This document shows, one piece after another, positions 23,858 through 34,525 of a stretch of DNA of 64,000 nucleotides. Source of the DNA: Sphagnum magellanicum. Lineage: Eukaryota > Streptophyta > Sphagnopsida > Sphagnales > Sphagnaceae. Numbering within the stretch: the first letter of the stretch is position 1; each line of letters starts with the position of its first letter. Where the stretch lies: the NCBI GenBank assembly GCA_021904315.1, contig CM038914.1:6076001-6140000 (forward strand). The letters are read 5' to 3'. Under the pieces are notes generated by a model. The model saw nothing but the letters and a program-made list of their open reading frames with translations. It was not told the origin of the DNA and did no database searches. The position numbers were made by a program, and so were the translations under genes.

Positions 23858-26800
23858 TCATAGTGTGTCCATCTTAGATTCTATAGGAAGGTTTGTGTGG
23901 CAATACACTTCTTTGGTTGGAAGGTGATATGCAATGCCCAATTCCTTGAAAATTTTCCTCATCTCCCATAACAGCTCAGATTTGCGTGCCACCTTCTCAC
24001 CATAATCTTGATAATTCATGGTGTGAGAGAGGCCCAAGGAGAGCTTGAGCTTGTTTATCTCCTCTACATCCACCACCAACAATCCAAACTTCGCCTTCCA
24101 ATGGTGTGGCTTACTTTGTATATACCTGCCATGTCATTTTTTGCCTCCAGGGCTTATTATGTCTTTTTAACAACTTTGTCATTATTTGTTTTTTACCTAC
24201 AGTACGAAACTGAACAATAATTTTGACTATGGTCAGATGGGCAGCAATAATAAAAAAAACTAATCAAATCAGCTTTGAGAGTGCAGCTAGGTCTCGAGCT
24301 GTCACTCATTCATTGGTTCTCTATAGCTAGATCTACAGCTGCTGTTACCCATATATTGGTTCCAAGTTTACACCAAAATTTTGTCCCAGAATTCTAAGTC
24401 TCTTTGCTCTGGGCAGCAGCAACAAAGGAAACTAGCTTTCTAGTAATTTCTGATCTGAGGAGAAATGGTTTAGTATTTAGGGTTTAGCTCCATCACAAAA
24501 CAATGAATGAAATCAGAGAAGCAGAACTTACGTTCCTATACGCTCCTTAAGAAGTGCAATCCTCTCAGCCGGTGTTGAGGCATCAACCACAAAGTCGAAA
24601 TTGTCACCCATCTCTGGACTTCGGTAAAAATTCTGTATAGGCTTTGTAGCCAACACCGAGTTTGGGTACCATACTTTCACGTTTGCATCCCCAATAAATA
24701 TTGTAGACAATATGTTCATCTCCTCAACAACCATCTGGCACCCACCAAAAAAAATAAAAATAAAAATAAAATAAAATATAACAATTATGCTCTAATCTAA
24801 GTTAACAATATTGGAAAAGAACGGCAAACAATAAATTATTATTATTACCCAATGGGTACTTGGAACTCAGATTTACTTGCAAGGTAGCCAAACCAATTTT
24901 CTAGCCACCAATTTTATATTCTAATAAGAAACAAAATTTATATCATGAATATAAATTCTTTTTCTATTGATAATAATGTATCATAAAATTTGCTGGATTG
25001 ATGATGTTCCATAGAAGTGTACCTGAGTACCGTCAATAATGCATCTGTCGCCAACATCAAATGGGTGCAAGACAAACAGGAAGACAATCGCCTCAAAAAT
25101 ATTCTTACACGTGTTTCCGAATATAAATACAACAAGAAGTAATTGGGATGATACAAAAACCAGCAGATTTTTGGTTGCGATTCCAAGAACCAATAACCAG
25201 ATGATGATAAGAATTGTGAATAGAATCACATTTAGTATCTGGTGGAGCTTGTTTACAGCCGTCTTTGTATCGCTTAGAGACAATGAGAGAGCTCGTCTCT
25301 CTCTATACACATTTACCTGCTCAATGAACATAAGATGGGAAATTAAACTTTCGTCCTTAGGAAAGTAAATAAATAAATAAAAAATAGCCCATGTTCAAAA
25401 TTTGAGATTTGATTATAATTGAGGGATTTATTATGTATTTTTACTAATAATAGCCCAATACTCGTGACAATAAATAGTTTTTCACAAGTTGAGAGTTTCG
25501 AGTCTTTTTGTGAACTATTTTGTGCCAAACTTCAGTTGTAGGTAAGGTACATTATTAGTTGAGGGACAAGGAAGAAGTGCCCAATGCCAGAAAACAAAGT
25601 TTTTCTGCAGTCTGTGTAGAGAACATACCACCCAACTTTTTAGAACATGAGGTGTGATCCTGCCAGTCTCCATTGCTCCATCGAAAAGAGGAAGTGTACA
25701 ACTAACTTCCTCCTCGTTCATGAAGCGTAGCAAATCATGCTCGGTAATGTACCTGCACAAACCCCATCAAAACTTCCAAGCTCACAAAACAATTTGTATG
25801 ACAAATTACCACAAACTAGGTATTCAAAAATCATAGAATTCCAAATAAGGAAATTAGGCAAACTACAACTAACAAGTAGGACTTTTTTTTTAAAAAAACA
25901 AAAGGTACATCTCTTGCCCCAAGCAACTCAAGAATTGTAACTCAAGGTTCGTTTCCATTTTGTTTGCCAAAAAAGAAGCAAAAATTCCAAAGTTCTCCCC
26001 CATAAAAAAATACTGACAAAATAATCTGCTGGGAAAACAAAAATACTAGGGTTAGGGTTTAAAGTGTGGGGTGTCTCATACTTGCGGCCAGGTCTTGCAA
26101 CATTTTCAAAGATTTGCTTGGCTGCAACTTTGGCTTGCCACTCACTATTTATCTCTCTGTTACTCTGATCGCCCACATTCCCATCGGCCTCCATCAAATT
26201 GTCCTCAATATTATGGGTCAATGTTGCTACCCCTGTATGTTTCACCAAGTTGATCAACCGCTTCATGTTCCAGGCCGACACATTCCGCCGGTTCAACTTA
26301 GCCAAATTCTGCATACTAATGCCTTTTTCATCCACACCCGAACTTGTACCATTCCCAGCAGCGGCCTCTGTGTTTGAACTAGAGTGCTTGGACACCCCAA
26401 TTATTAATCCACTCTTCCCGAGTAACCCACTCTTTGGTGTGTCTTGTGGCCGGTCCTTTTGTATCGGCTTTTTAGTTGATAAAAAACTATGTGTAAGCTG
26501 GTCCATATTTAACCCTGGGGCCACAGCACCAGCTTTCTTCAACCCGGCAACCTCGGTTTTCAACCTTTCATCCTCAATGAAACTTTGTCGCTCTTCTTCC
26601 ACCGGAGGCCCCATAAGTGTTTCGAGAACAAATTGATTAAATAAAGAGTCACGGATCCTCTCAAAATATTTGTCAACATGGAAACAAGAGGCAAGCACCT
26701 TAACTAAGAAGATTTTAACTACAACTAACACGGCAGCTATTAAAAAACAAACTAAGGCTTTAGTGATATAGTTAAGGACTTTAATCGCATTCTTCAGCTG

Positions 26801-28777
26801 TGGGTTGAGCAAAAAATGCCAAGTTATCAATACAAATGCCAACCACAACAAATTTTGTACACCTTTCCGTAAGGCATACACAAAGTACAATACCCGTTTC
26901 CGTAAAATAAAACTCCTTTCCAAAAAAAACACAAGAATACGAATAACCCAACCCGAAACCAACCGTCCGCAAATGGTGACCAAAGCCACCACCACCCATT
27001 TCCATAGGAGTAAACCCCATAATTCAACCCTCTTTAACTTAGGGATCACTATACTTGACACCAAAGCTCCCACCATCAATACAAGCACAAGCCATTCCAC
27101 GAGAAGTACCCAACCCCATTTCTCATGTTGTGACTTGAATTTCTCGGGTAAATCTATGTCCCTAAATGGGTCCAAATCCTCCTCTAATTCTTCCTCTTCT
27201 GTGACTCGAGATAATAACCCAGTGCGCGGAATTAGGCCCGACTGCCTTAACTGCCCGGATGATGATCTCTGCTGTCCGGACGTTGATCTTATCTGCCCGG
27301 ATGATCTTTGCTGCTGCTGGCCGGATCGCTGCTGTTGCTGCTGCGACGTCGCTGGGGTTGTCCCTTTCGGGGGCTCCGCGAATCTCGACTTCACCCGCGA
27401 GAACGGTGTCGCAGTCGAAGCTCCGGAAGCGAGTCGACTCAGTCCGCGAGGTGAGAAAGATTTCGGGGAGGATTTGAGATTTTCCGCTTCTTCCTCTTGA
27501 TCTGACATGCCGGATATGGAATTCTCAGCTTCCTTCGACGCGGGCTTGGTACTACTTGTGCTAGTTCTACGCGCTCTGAGTCCATGACTATAGATCAAGT
27601 TCTGCTCCTGCGGCTCCTGATTTGGTTCGCCAGGAGTCGAAGACTCATGATCCGACCGACTAACTGGAGTACTCGTGTTGAGCTCACGGCGTTCCTGCAG
27701 CAGCTCGATATTATTCATAGGCTGCTGCTGTGCATAATCAAGATCGTTGTTGCCGGAAGTACTGTTTTCGGTAATGGAATCACGTGCAGGAGCAGCTGTG
27801 TTTGTATCAACTCGAGATTGGAACGTCACCCTGCTTGAGATGGGTGGACGAACTGGTATTCGGGAAGCAGCGGTAGCTGGAGTTGCAGTTCGCGACAAAT
27901 CTGTCATGGAACCAGCAGTTGTGATGATCGGAGACTCGGTAGCTGTTCTCGAACTGATCGGTAGCGGAAACGGATCGCTCGATGTCGAGCTGGTCATGGG
28001 ATCCAAGACGCGGTTTTGGTCGGTGCTGGAGTGATGATGATCGGAAGCAGCCAGCAGCTGTACTTCGGGGCAGCAGCTCTGCAGGTCGAATCCCAAGTTC
28101 ATATCCAGTGAGTGCTCGCCGCTCTCCTCCTGTCGTTGCAAGAAGGTGCCGATCAGTCGCGACGGCGGGTCGACTTGCTGCAAGCTGCCGAAGTCGAAAC
28201 TCGTCCCTCGCCGTCGACTCTTCTCGACCTCATTGCTCGAACTCGTGAAGCTCGACGTGAACCTTGAGTTCGAGCTACGCCCATTCTTTCGAGACGCCGC
28301 AGCAGCTAGTTCGACCTCATGATGATGACCTGCGATCAAGTCGTAGCTACATTCTCGCCAAATTCCTTGCCTAGACCCTGCAGTTGATCTCACAACTCCT
28401 GATCCGTCGGCCGCCATATCCATGTCCTTCATCATAGCCTCAGAAGCAGCTGGCAGCTCAGTACTCGGATCAAGACTAGCCTGTGATCTGTGGAATACTC
28501 CTCCCTCTTCATCATCATCTGAAAATCTCCACCTGGCACTTGCAAGATCAGGACTAGTGTTGTCATCGCGGATTCTCAAAACAACGTCCTCCCTTTTGTC
28601 CATGAAATATCTGGATTCCGCCTCGTTGCAGTCTACATCATCCACTAGTGCAGTAGTACTGCTGCTGCTGTGATTATTCTCAGCAGGGTGAGCTGCATCT
28701 CGCGGGAGTTGTCTGTAGTTCTTGCTCCTACTCAGCGACTTGAGCCTATCCATATTACTGCAGTTAATACTGGACAT
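23858..28777 (-). CDS. MSL10-like: MscS-like mechanosensitive channel (MSL10 clade)
   Basis: Exons (5' to 3' on minus): 28777-26082, 25752-25629, 25316-25023, 24734-24532 and 24125-23858. They code for 1194 aa and all junctions keep frame. Plant plasma-membrane MSL proteins are tension-gated, anion-preferring channels. The N-terminal about 550 residues are Ser-rich, acidic/basic patchy and low-complexity, with a Gln/Ser/Gly-rich stretch at about 480-515. Four membrane segments follow (about 558-582, 590-610, 642-658, 672-695), then a cytosolic loop, AAKQIFENVARPGRKYITEHDLLRF, and TM5-TM6 (about 967-988 and 993-1025) with GIATKNLLVFVSSQ and HPFDVGDRC. The soluble domain has VYPNSVLATKP-type WYPNSVLATKPIQNFYRSP. 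The length is well above the roughly 730 aa of Arabidopsis MSL10, the excess being N-terminal. The start at 28777 is the first ATG in frame; the upstream five codons begin with GTG. A second ATG at 28753 (MDRLKSLSRSKNYRQL) is possible. Confidence 0.92.
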
Positions 28778-30030
28778 ATGCCTAGGAATCACTGAAGGAA
28801 TCAGCCAGCTGCAGCAAAAGGAAGTCTGACTAATATCTAGTTAACCCTAATTCGTTTGCTGCTAATTCTGAGATCGCGCAAGCTGCCGCTAATCAGCCTC
28901 AATCCTTGCCGTATCCACTAGAGTAACTCCCCAGTCGTGTACTTCAAGGACAAGCTGAACTTTACGCTCCAAAACTTCAATATAAAACAGTTCTCGGTCA
29001 TGCAGGCGTGCTACTAACAATCCCCAGAGCTGCAATCAACAACCCAACTTCAGTCTTCTATATCAGCTGCACATTACTAGCTAGCTAGAGATCGATGCAG
29101 ACGAAGAAGCTGGGAAGCAAGTAGCTCTTGATATACTACAATCTAATTAACCCCACTTGTAATAGCTATCTAGATAATATTGCAGCAGTAGACTTGGACA
29201 GACGAGCTCAGGAAAAACATTTGTGCCCAGGAGCTGGAAATAGATAATTAGCTCCCCACCCACAAAAGACAGACTCCACCAGAGAGTCCAGAGCGAGTTC
29301 TTCATGCATTCAATGCTGTGGAGAAAGTTCGGGGTAGTTTTCAAAGCTCGATTTATTAAAGTTGATGGAAGTTGCGACAGCGAGTACAAGAGTTACTGGC
29401 CGTCTTGTAACCAGAATTAGGTGCTCTAGGCTATATTTTTGTACTGCGGCTTTTGGCCTCAATTAAGGACCGACGTTTACGCTGTGTCCAGAATTTGGAT
29501 CCGTAACTGCTGGATGCGATTATCTGAGCTAGACTAGATAGTCTAGCTCATGAGTCACCCGCGGCCCGCAACTCACCACAACAAGAGCCTAAACCCTAAA
29601 GTTGCAGCAGCTAGCTGGTGAGACTAACTGCGTTACTAGATATTTTGACAAGTAGCAGCTGGGTTTACGCGGGCCTCCTCCTTCTCCTCAACTTTCGGCA
29701 TTGCTGCAAATCATCTGTAATAGGCTTACAAGCACCAGCTGTTGCAGCTTGCATGCAATCTGAACCTTTCAAGGAAGTAAAGACAGAAAGGAACAAACTG
29801 CAATTGGAATGTGCCGAGAGGATTCGATCATGCGAAAACTGGTGAAAAGCGCAGCAGTAGTAGGCAGCTAGCAGCAGCTGGGATGGCGGCGGTGTCATGG
29901 TTTCCTGATCGCCGCTCAACTGCGACGGTGAAGTGTCACTTCTCGCGCGAGCGGAACTGCGCGCCGCCACGAGATTTCCGGATATGAGCGGACGTCGCGC
30001 TCATCGGTGCTTCATAATTGAATTTTTATC
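28778..30030 (-). promoter_or_regulatory. 5' leader and promoter region of the channel gene
   Basis: GC is raised and peaks at about 29880-30000 (CGCGCGAGCGGAACTGCGCGCC), probably the promoter or transcription start zone for the minus-strand channel gene. A minus-strand frame of 101 codons at 29970-29665 lies in this leader. It is Ala/Arg/Ser-rich and may be an upstream ORF or chance. Another open stretch, 29029-28889, follows a good acceptor (TTGATTGCAG) and reads like coding sequence for about 46 codons before a TAG. No splice model joins either to the channel frame. Confidence 0.4.
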
Positions 30031-30059
30031 AAACAAACACAAAGAACAATCTTTGGCAA

Positions 30060-31580
30060 TCACCTCCCTTCACGCTCTGTGAAGGTGGAGAACCGGCGGG
30101 TCTTTCAATCGAGGGCGGCGCATTGAAATGAGAAAGATTTTCAAATCTCGACTTGTAACGAACCCCCTTGACAGTCTCAAGAGAACCGGAGGGCCTTTCA
30201 TTGGTCGGCTCATTGAAATGGAAAGGATCTAAAATCTTGGCAACGAGCTCTTGAGACAGAGAGATTTTGTTTGAAGAGAGAACCTGCGGGTCTTTAAATT
30301 GTGCTGGCAAACTTTGGAAACGGCGGCGAAATCGTGGCCACCGTGGAGAACCGGCTGATCTTTTTTTTGCAGGCTCCTTGAAATGAGAAAGATCTTGGCG
30401 CAGTGGCCATGGATTGAGAATTTGATCGGCGAGAGAACCCGCGGATCTTTAAAATTGGGGCACACGAGAAATTACAGAGAAATCTTGGCGCCCCTTGAAG
30501 ACTTTGATTCGGGAGAACCTGCGGATCTTTGAATCTGCGTTAGAAAGAAATGTTGGCAGCCCGTGAGACTTTGATTGATGAGAACCTGCGGATCTTTAAA
30601 ATTGTATCATTTTAAAAATACCAGAAAATCTGGGCAGCCCTTGAGATTGATGAGAACCTGTGGATCTTTAAGATTGTGGCATCTGAAATTCAGGAAAAAT
30701 CTCGGCACTGCTTCGAGACTTTGATTGACGAGAGAACCTGTGGATCCTTAATTCAGCACTTGACCAAAAACCTTGAGACTTTGATGAGAACCTATGGATC
30801 TTTAAATTGTAGCATTGAAACCAGCAAAAAATTTGCAGGCCTTGAGGTTTTGACGAGATCCTGTGGATCTTTAAAGAAAATCTTGGCAACCTTGAGATTT
30901 TTATGATAACCTGCGGATCTCTTAAAATTGTTGCATTGAAATTCCAAGAAAATCTTGGGAAACTTGAGATTTTTATGAGAACAAGCCAGATCATTAATTG
31001 TAGAATTTGAAATTGAGGAGAATCTTGGCAACCTGGAGTGTGTGATAAGAACCTGCGGATCTTATGAATTGCAGCATTTGAAATGAAAGAAAATATTGGC
31101 AACCTTGAGGGTCTGATGAGAACCTGTGGATCTTTTGAATTGTAGCATTTGACATGAAAGAAACATTTATTAGCAACCTTGAGGGTTTGATGAGAACCTG
31201 AGGATCTTATGAATTGTAGCATTTCAAATCTAAAAGAGAAAGCTTGAAGACCATGAGACTTTGTTTGATGAGGAACCTGCAGATCTTTTATTGTAGCATT
31301 TCAAATTGAAAAGAAAATCTTGGCAACCTCCAGACTTTGATGAGAACCAGTGGATTCTTATTGTAGCATTGAAATTCAACTTCAAACTTTTGGCAACCTA
31401 ATTCACACTCTGATGAGAACCTGCAGATCTTTTATTGTAGCATTTCAAATCTAAAACAAAATCTTGGCAACCTTGAGACTTTGACAACAACCAGTGGATC
31501 CTTATTGTAGCATTGAAATTCAATTTCAAACTTTTGGCAACCTAATTCACACTTTGATGAGAACCTGCAGATCTTTTTTG
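30060..31580 (-). repeat. Minisatellite of about 21 units, period about 70 bp
   Basis: A unit beginning GAGAACCTGCGGATCTTT and containing ATTGTAGCATTTGAAAT, AAAATCTTGGCAACC and TTGAGACTTTGAT recurs. Starts lie near 30090, 30182, 30279, 30345, 30433, 30513, 30579, 30651, 30733, 30785, 30855, 30905, 30977, 31047, 31118, 31191, 31269, 31342, 31414, 31486 and 31557. Units nearest the channel promoter are GC-rich and most diverged. The distal four form a dimer repeat of about 144 bp (31269/31414 and 31342/31486). Minus-strand frames here carry a matching degenerate peptide repeat and are not called as a gene. Confidence 0.85.
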
Positions 31581-32300
31581 CAAGAGAAACTGTACAAGAC
31601 AAAACAAAACTAAAAACTATGAAAGAACCAAAAGAAAAAAAAATGGACACATGTTGATGCTGAGAACCTCCCCATTTGCTGCCCGATTGCCATGAAATTT
31701 CACTCCAGAACAATCTCTCTATGAAGAAAGGTTGTTTGTTTGTTTTGTTTCTCACATTGAGATCTATCCAAACCCTAATGCCTTTTGCTGCACTCCTAAT
31801 AGGCTTAGTGTTTTTTTTTTGGTTTTCTCCAAGTTGTGTGGTTGGCCACTTTTATGTAAGCATCATAGTTTCATCTTACATCCTACATATCGATAGGATG
31901 GCTAAGCAACCTAATTGGGATTATTAAGATGGCAAATGTTTCATGTTAAAATTCGAAGCATGTGACGATATGAGATTTCTTAAAGGTGAAGAATGGTGTG
32001 AATGAAACTTAAGTTTCTCATAAAGTTGACAACGTGGAATTATACAATGTCATTATTAGAATTCATGATTTTTTTTACTAGGTTTTTTAGTCAAAAAATA
32101 CTCAAAAGTGACATGCGTCAAAAAAGCCACCTTGTCAATCTGGACAAGTCGTTTTAGCCATGTTCTATGTGATTGGGCAATCAAATTGGTCCTTGTCATT
32201 TTGACTAGTAGAATGACTAACAAAATGACTAATTATTCAACTAGTAAATAGTGGACCATTTGATTAGGTCAATTTTATATCTAAATTAAAATTATTTTTA
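31581..32300. other. AT-rich intergenic DNA
   Basis: From about 32090 the words GACTAAT, AAATGACTAA and GTCAATTTTG recur weakly, as they do at 33550-33840. No gene seen. Confidence 0.45.
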
Positions 32301-32309
32301 AATTATTAT

Positions 32310-32480
32310 TTTAGAAATTAATAGGTAGGTAGGTTGAAAAAAGACGTTTAGGTAGGTAGGTAGGTGTTAGCCTAACCTACTTTACCTAACTCCTACTTCA
32401 CCTAACCTAACCCAACTTATCTAACCCAACCTAACTTAACCTCACCGACCTACTTAGTTTAACCTACCTACCCTAGCTTT
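32310..32480. repeat. GTAGG / CCTAACC simple-repeat block
   Basis: Imperfect (GGTA)n then (CCTAACC)n. It lies on the 3' side of the minus-strand tRNA-like element at 32505-32572, as the 3200-3340 block does for copy 2. Confidence 0.65.
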
Positions 32481-32504
32481 CTAAACATGCACATAGGTTG
32501 TAAA

Positions 32505-32572
32505 TATAGAAAATTGAACCCTAAACTTTCATAATGATAAATCAAGTGCTTACCAATGGACTACACCATCAA
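32505..32572 (-). mobile_element. tRNA-like sequence, probable SINE head (copy 3)
   Basis: On the minus strand TGGTGTAGTCCATTGGTAAG (32568-32549) is a good A box and GGGTTCAATTT (32521-32511) a good B box. The anticodon-arm region CTTGATTTATCATTATGAAAG resembles copy 2. The acceptor stem does not pair well and no CCA-proximal discriminator is clear, so a functional tRNA is not supported. The downstream words (TTTACAACC, CATGTTTAG, GTAGG) match copy 2. Confidence 0.6.
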
Positions 32573-32639
32573 AGGTGTTCAATTTTTAATAAGTTTTTTA
32601 CTTCACATGTTTATTTTACATCATTAAACATAATGGCTC

Positions 32640-33310
32640 AACCTAGGTGACAACTAATGGCTAAATTCAATGATTTAAAATAATGGTTAAACCTAATGGT
32701 TAAACTCAATGATTTAAACTAATGATCAAATCTAATGGTTAAACTTAACGATTTAAACTAATGGTTAAGCCTAATGTCTAAACTCAAGGATTTAAACTAA
32801 TGACTAAATTTAATGGCTAAACTCATCGACTTATAACTAAAGGTTAAACTAATGGTTAAACTTAACGACTTAAATTAATGGTTAAACATAATGGCTAAAC
32901 CTTGATTAAATTTAATGATTAAATTTAATGGTTAAACAAAGTGGTTAAACCTAATTAATAAACCTAGTGGCAAATTTCATAAGTAAACATAGTGGCTAAA
33001 CTTAGTTGATAGACTTAATGGCTAAACCTTGTGGCAAAATCTAGTGGTTAAACATAATGATTAAACCTAAGATAAACCTAGTGGGTAACTCTAATGGTTA
33101 AATGTATTAAATAAACCTAAGTTATACTTAATGGTTAAATTTAAGCTATACTTATTGGTAAAATTTAATCGTTCAACTTAGGCTAAACTTATTGCGAAAT
33201 TTAGTGGCTCAACATAATGGTTAAATTATAAATAAAATTAATGCCTAAAATTTGGCTAAAATTTGGGTAAACTTAATAATTAAATCTAATGGCTAAACAT
33301 AATGGTTAAA
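32640..33310. repeat. Degenerate TAATGGTTAAAC array
   Basis: About 670 bp of words such as taatggttaaac, ctaatggctaaac and gatttaaac at 12-24 bp spacing. This is an old short-period tandem repeat comparable in composition to 430-1395. Confidence 0.75.
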
Positions 33311-33319
33311 ATTAAGTAA

Positions 33320-33840
33320 GTAAATGGGTGGATAGGGAAGTAAATAATATGTTGATAGATGGGTTGGTTAATAGGTAGGTTGTACAAAAGTGAAAAATAT
33401 AAGTAAGTATGTAGGTAGGTAAGTGAAAAGGTATAAGTAGGTAGGTAGGTAAATAAAAGGTGGGTGGGTGGGTGGGTAATAAGTAGGTAAATAACTAACT
33501 AAATAAATAGGTGGATGAATAGGTAGGACGTAGATTCATAGGGTAGTAAACCATGTCGTATTTGACTAAAAATCATTAGCCATCTTGATTAAATATTCAA
33601 CTTGATTAAAGACCATTAGTCATTTTTATTAAAAATCATTGGCCATTTTGACTAAATGTTCAATTTTATTAAAGATCATTGGTCATTTTGAGTAAGGATG
33701 TACAATTTGATTATGTGTATCTAGTCAAATGAACCATTTAGTCAAATTGATCAGTCAATATATACATGTGTCATTCAAGCCTTTAACCTTTAGTCAAAAT
33801 GTACATGTCCATTAATCAAAATGACAAGTTAGTCAATTTG
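33320..33840. repeat. GTAGG/GGTG microsatellites and a degenerate GACTAAA repeat
   Basis: Blocks of (GTAG)n, (GGTG)n and (AATA)n occupy 33320-33530. From about 33550 to 33700 an imperfect 40-60 bp unit recurs, containing GACTAAA, CATTAGCCAT or CATTGGCCAT, TTGATTAAA and TCAACTT. Confidence 0.6.
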
Positions 33841-34525
33841 AACCTCTTAAAAAACCATGAATTGTAATAGTGTGTGCAAATATGTGTGAACAATTTTTCA
33901 ACCAAAATTTTAAAAATTATTTATAATCACCTGCAAACAAAGCATACACATATTGAAATTGATGTAGTGTTTTCCTCAATTATCAAACAACTCCACCTAC
34001 AAAATGACACACTTGAAAATGGATCTCTAGCAATTGCTAAGAAATTCTCTATTCTAAATTGTAAACATGTTCCAAATCAAAAAAGATTGTCCAAAATTAA
34101 CCAAAAGTTGCGAACATGATTTCAAGTTTAACATTCATTCCTTCAACAACAAAGTTGTAGTTATAGTAGTTTTTGCAATACCATACATATCCATGCGTAC
34201 TCAAGGTTGATATCTAAAGTTTAAAACAAAAAGAGAGAATGTACATTCTAATGAACACCCAAAACAACAATTACCTGTAGTTGAAAATGTGCCCTCGAAT
34301 TTCAATTATGTGGCAACATAATTCACCACATGCCTTCTAAAGGAATTGAAGCCTAGTCCATATAAATGAACTTTGCCCTGCTACAATGGAAGGCGAACCT
34401 ACAAAACATATAACATTAGTACCGAAATCCCTATCTACAAATAGGCACATTAGCAAATTTGGGTACATTCATAATTTTGCAAAAAAGGTTGAATTCAAAC
34501 CATTCTAAAAATTAAAAATGTCATA
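33841..34525. other. AT-rich DNA downstream of the transposase relic
   Basis: Nothing codes clearly. The right part may belong to the non-coding end of the transposon whose broken transposase ends at 34526, but I could not find terminal inverted repeats. Confidence 0.4.

Noticed and set aside
26805..27500. 231-codon plus-strand frame antisense to the channel N-terminal exon
   Set aside because: It is Ser/Cys/Thr-rich without domains and is fully explained as the complement of the conserved minus-strand coding exon.
28778..28792. Five extra N-terminal residues for the channel from 28792
   Set aside because: The codon at 28792 is GTG. The first in-frame ATG is at 28777.
30668..31222. 184-codon minus-strand frame in the minisatellite
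   Set aside because: The peptide is a degenerate echo of the 70-bp unit; stops and shifts occur in neighbouring units and no family is recognised.
32505..32572. Functional tRNA gene
   Set aside because: A and B boxes are good, but the acceptor stem does not pair, and the flanks are shared with another copy, which points to a SINE.
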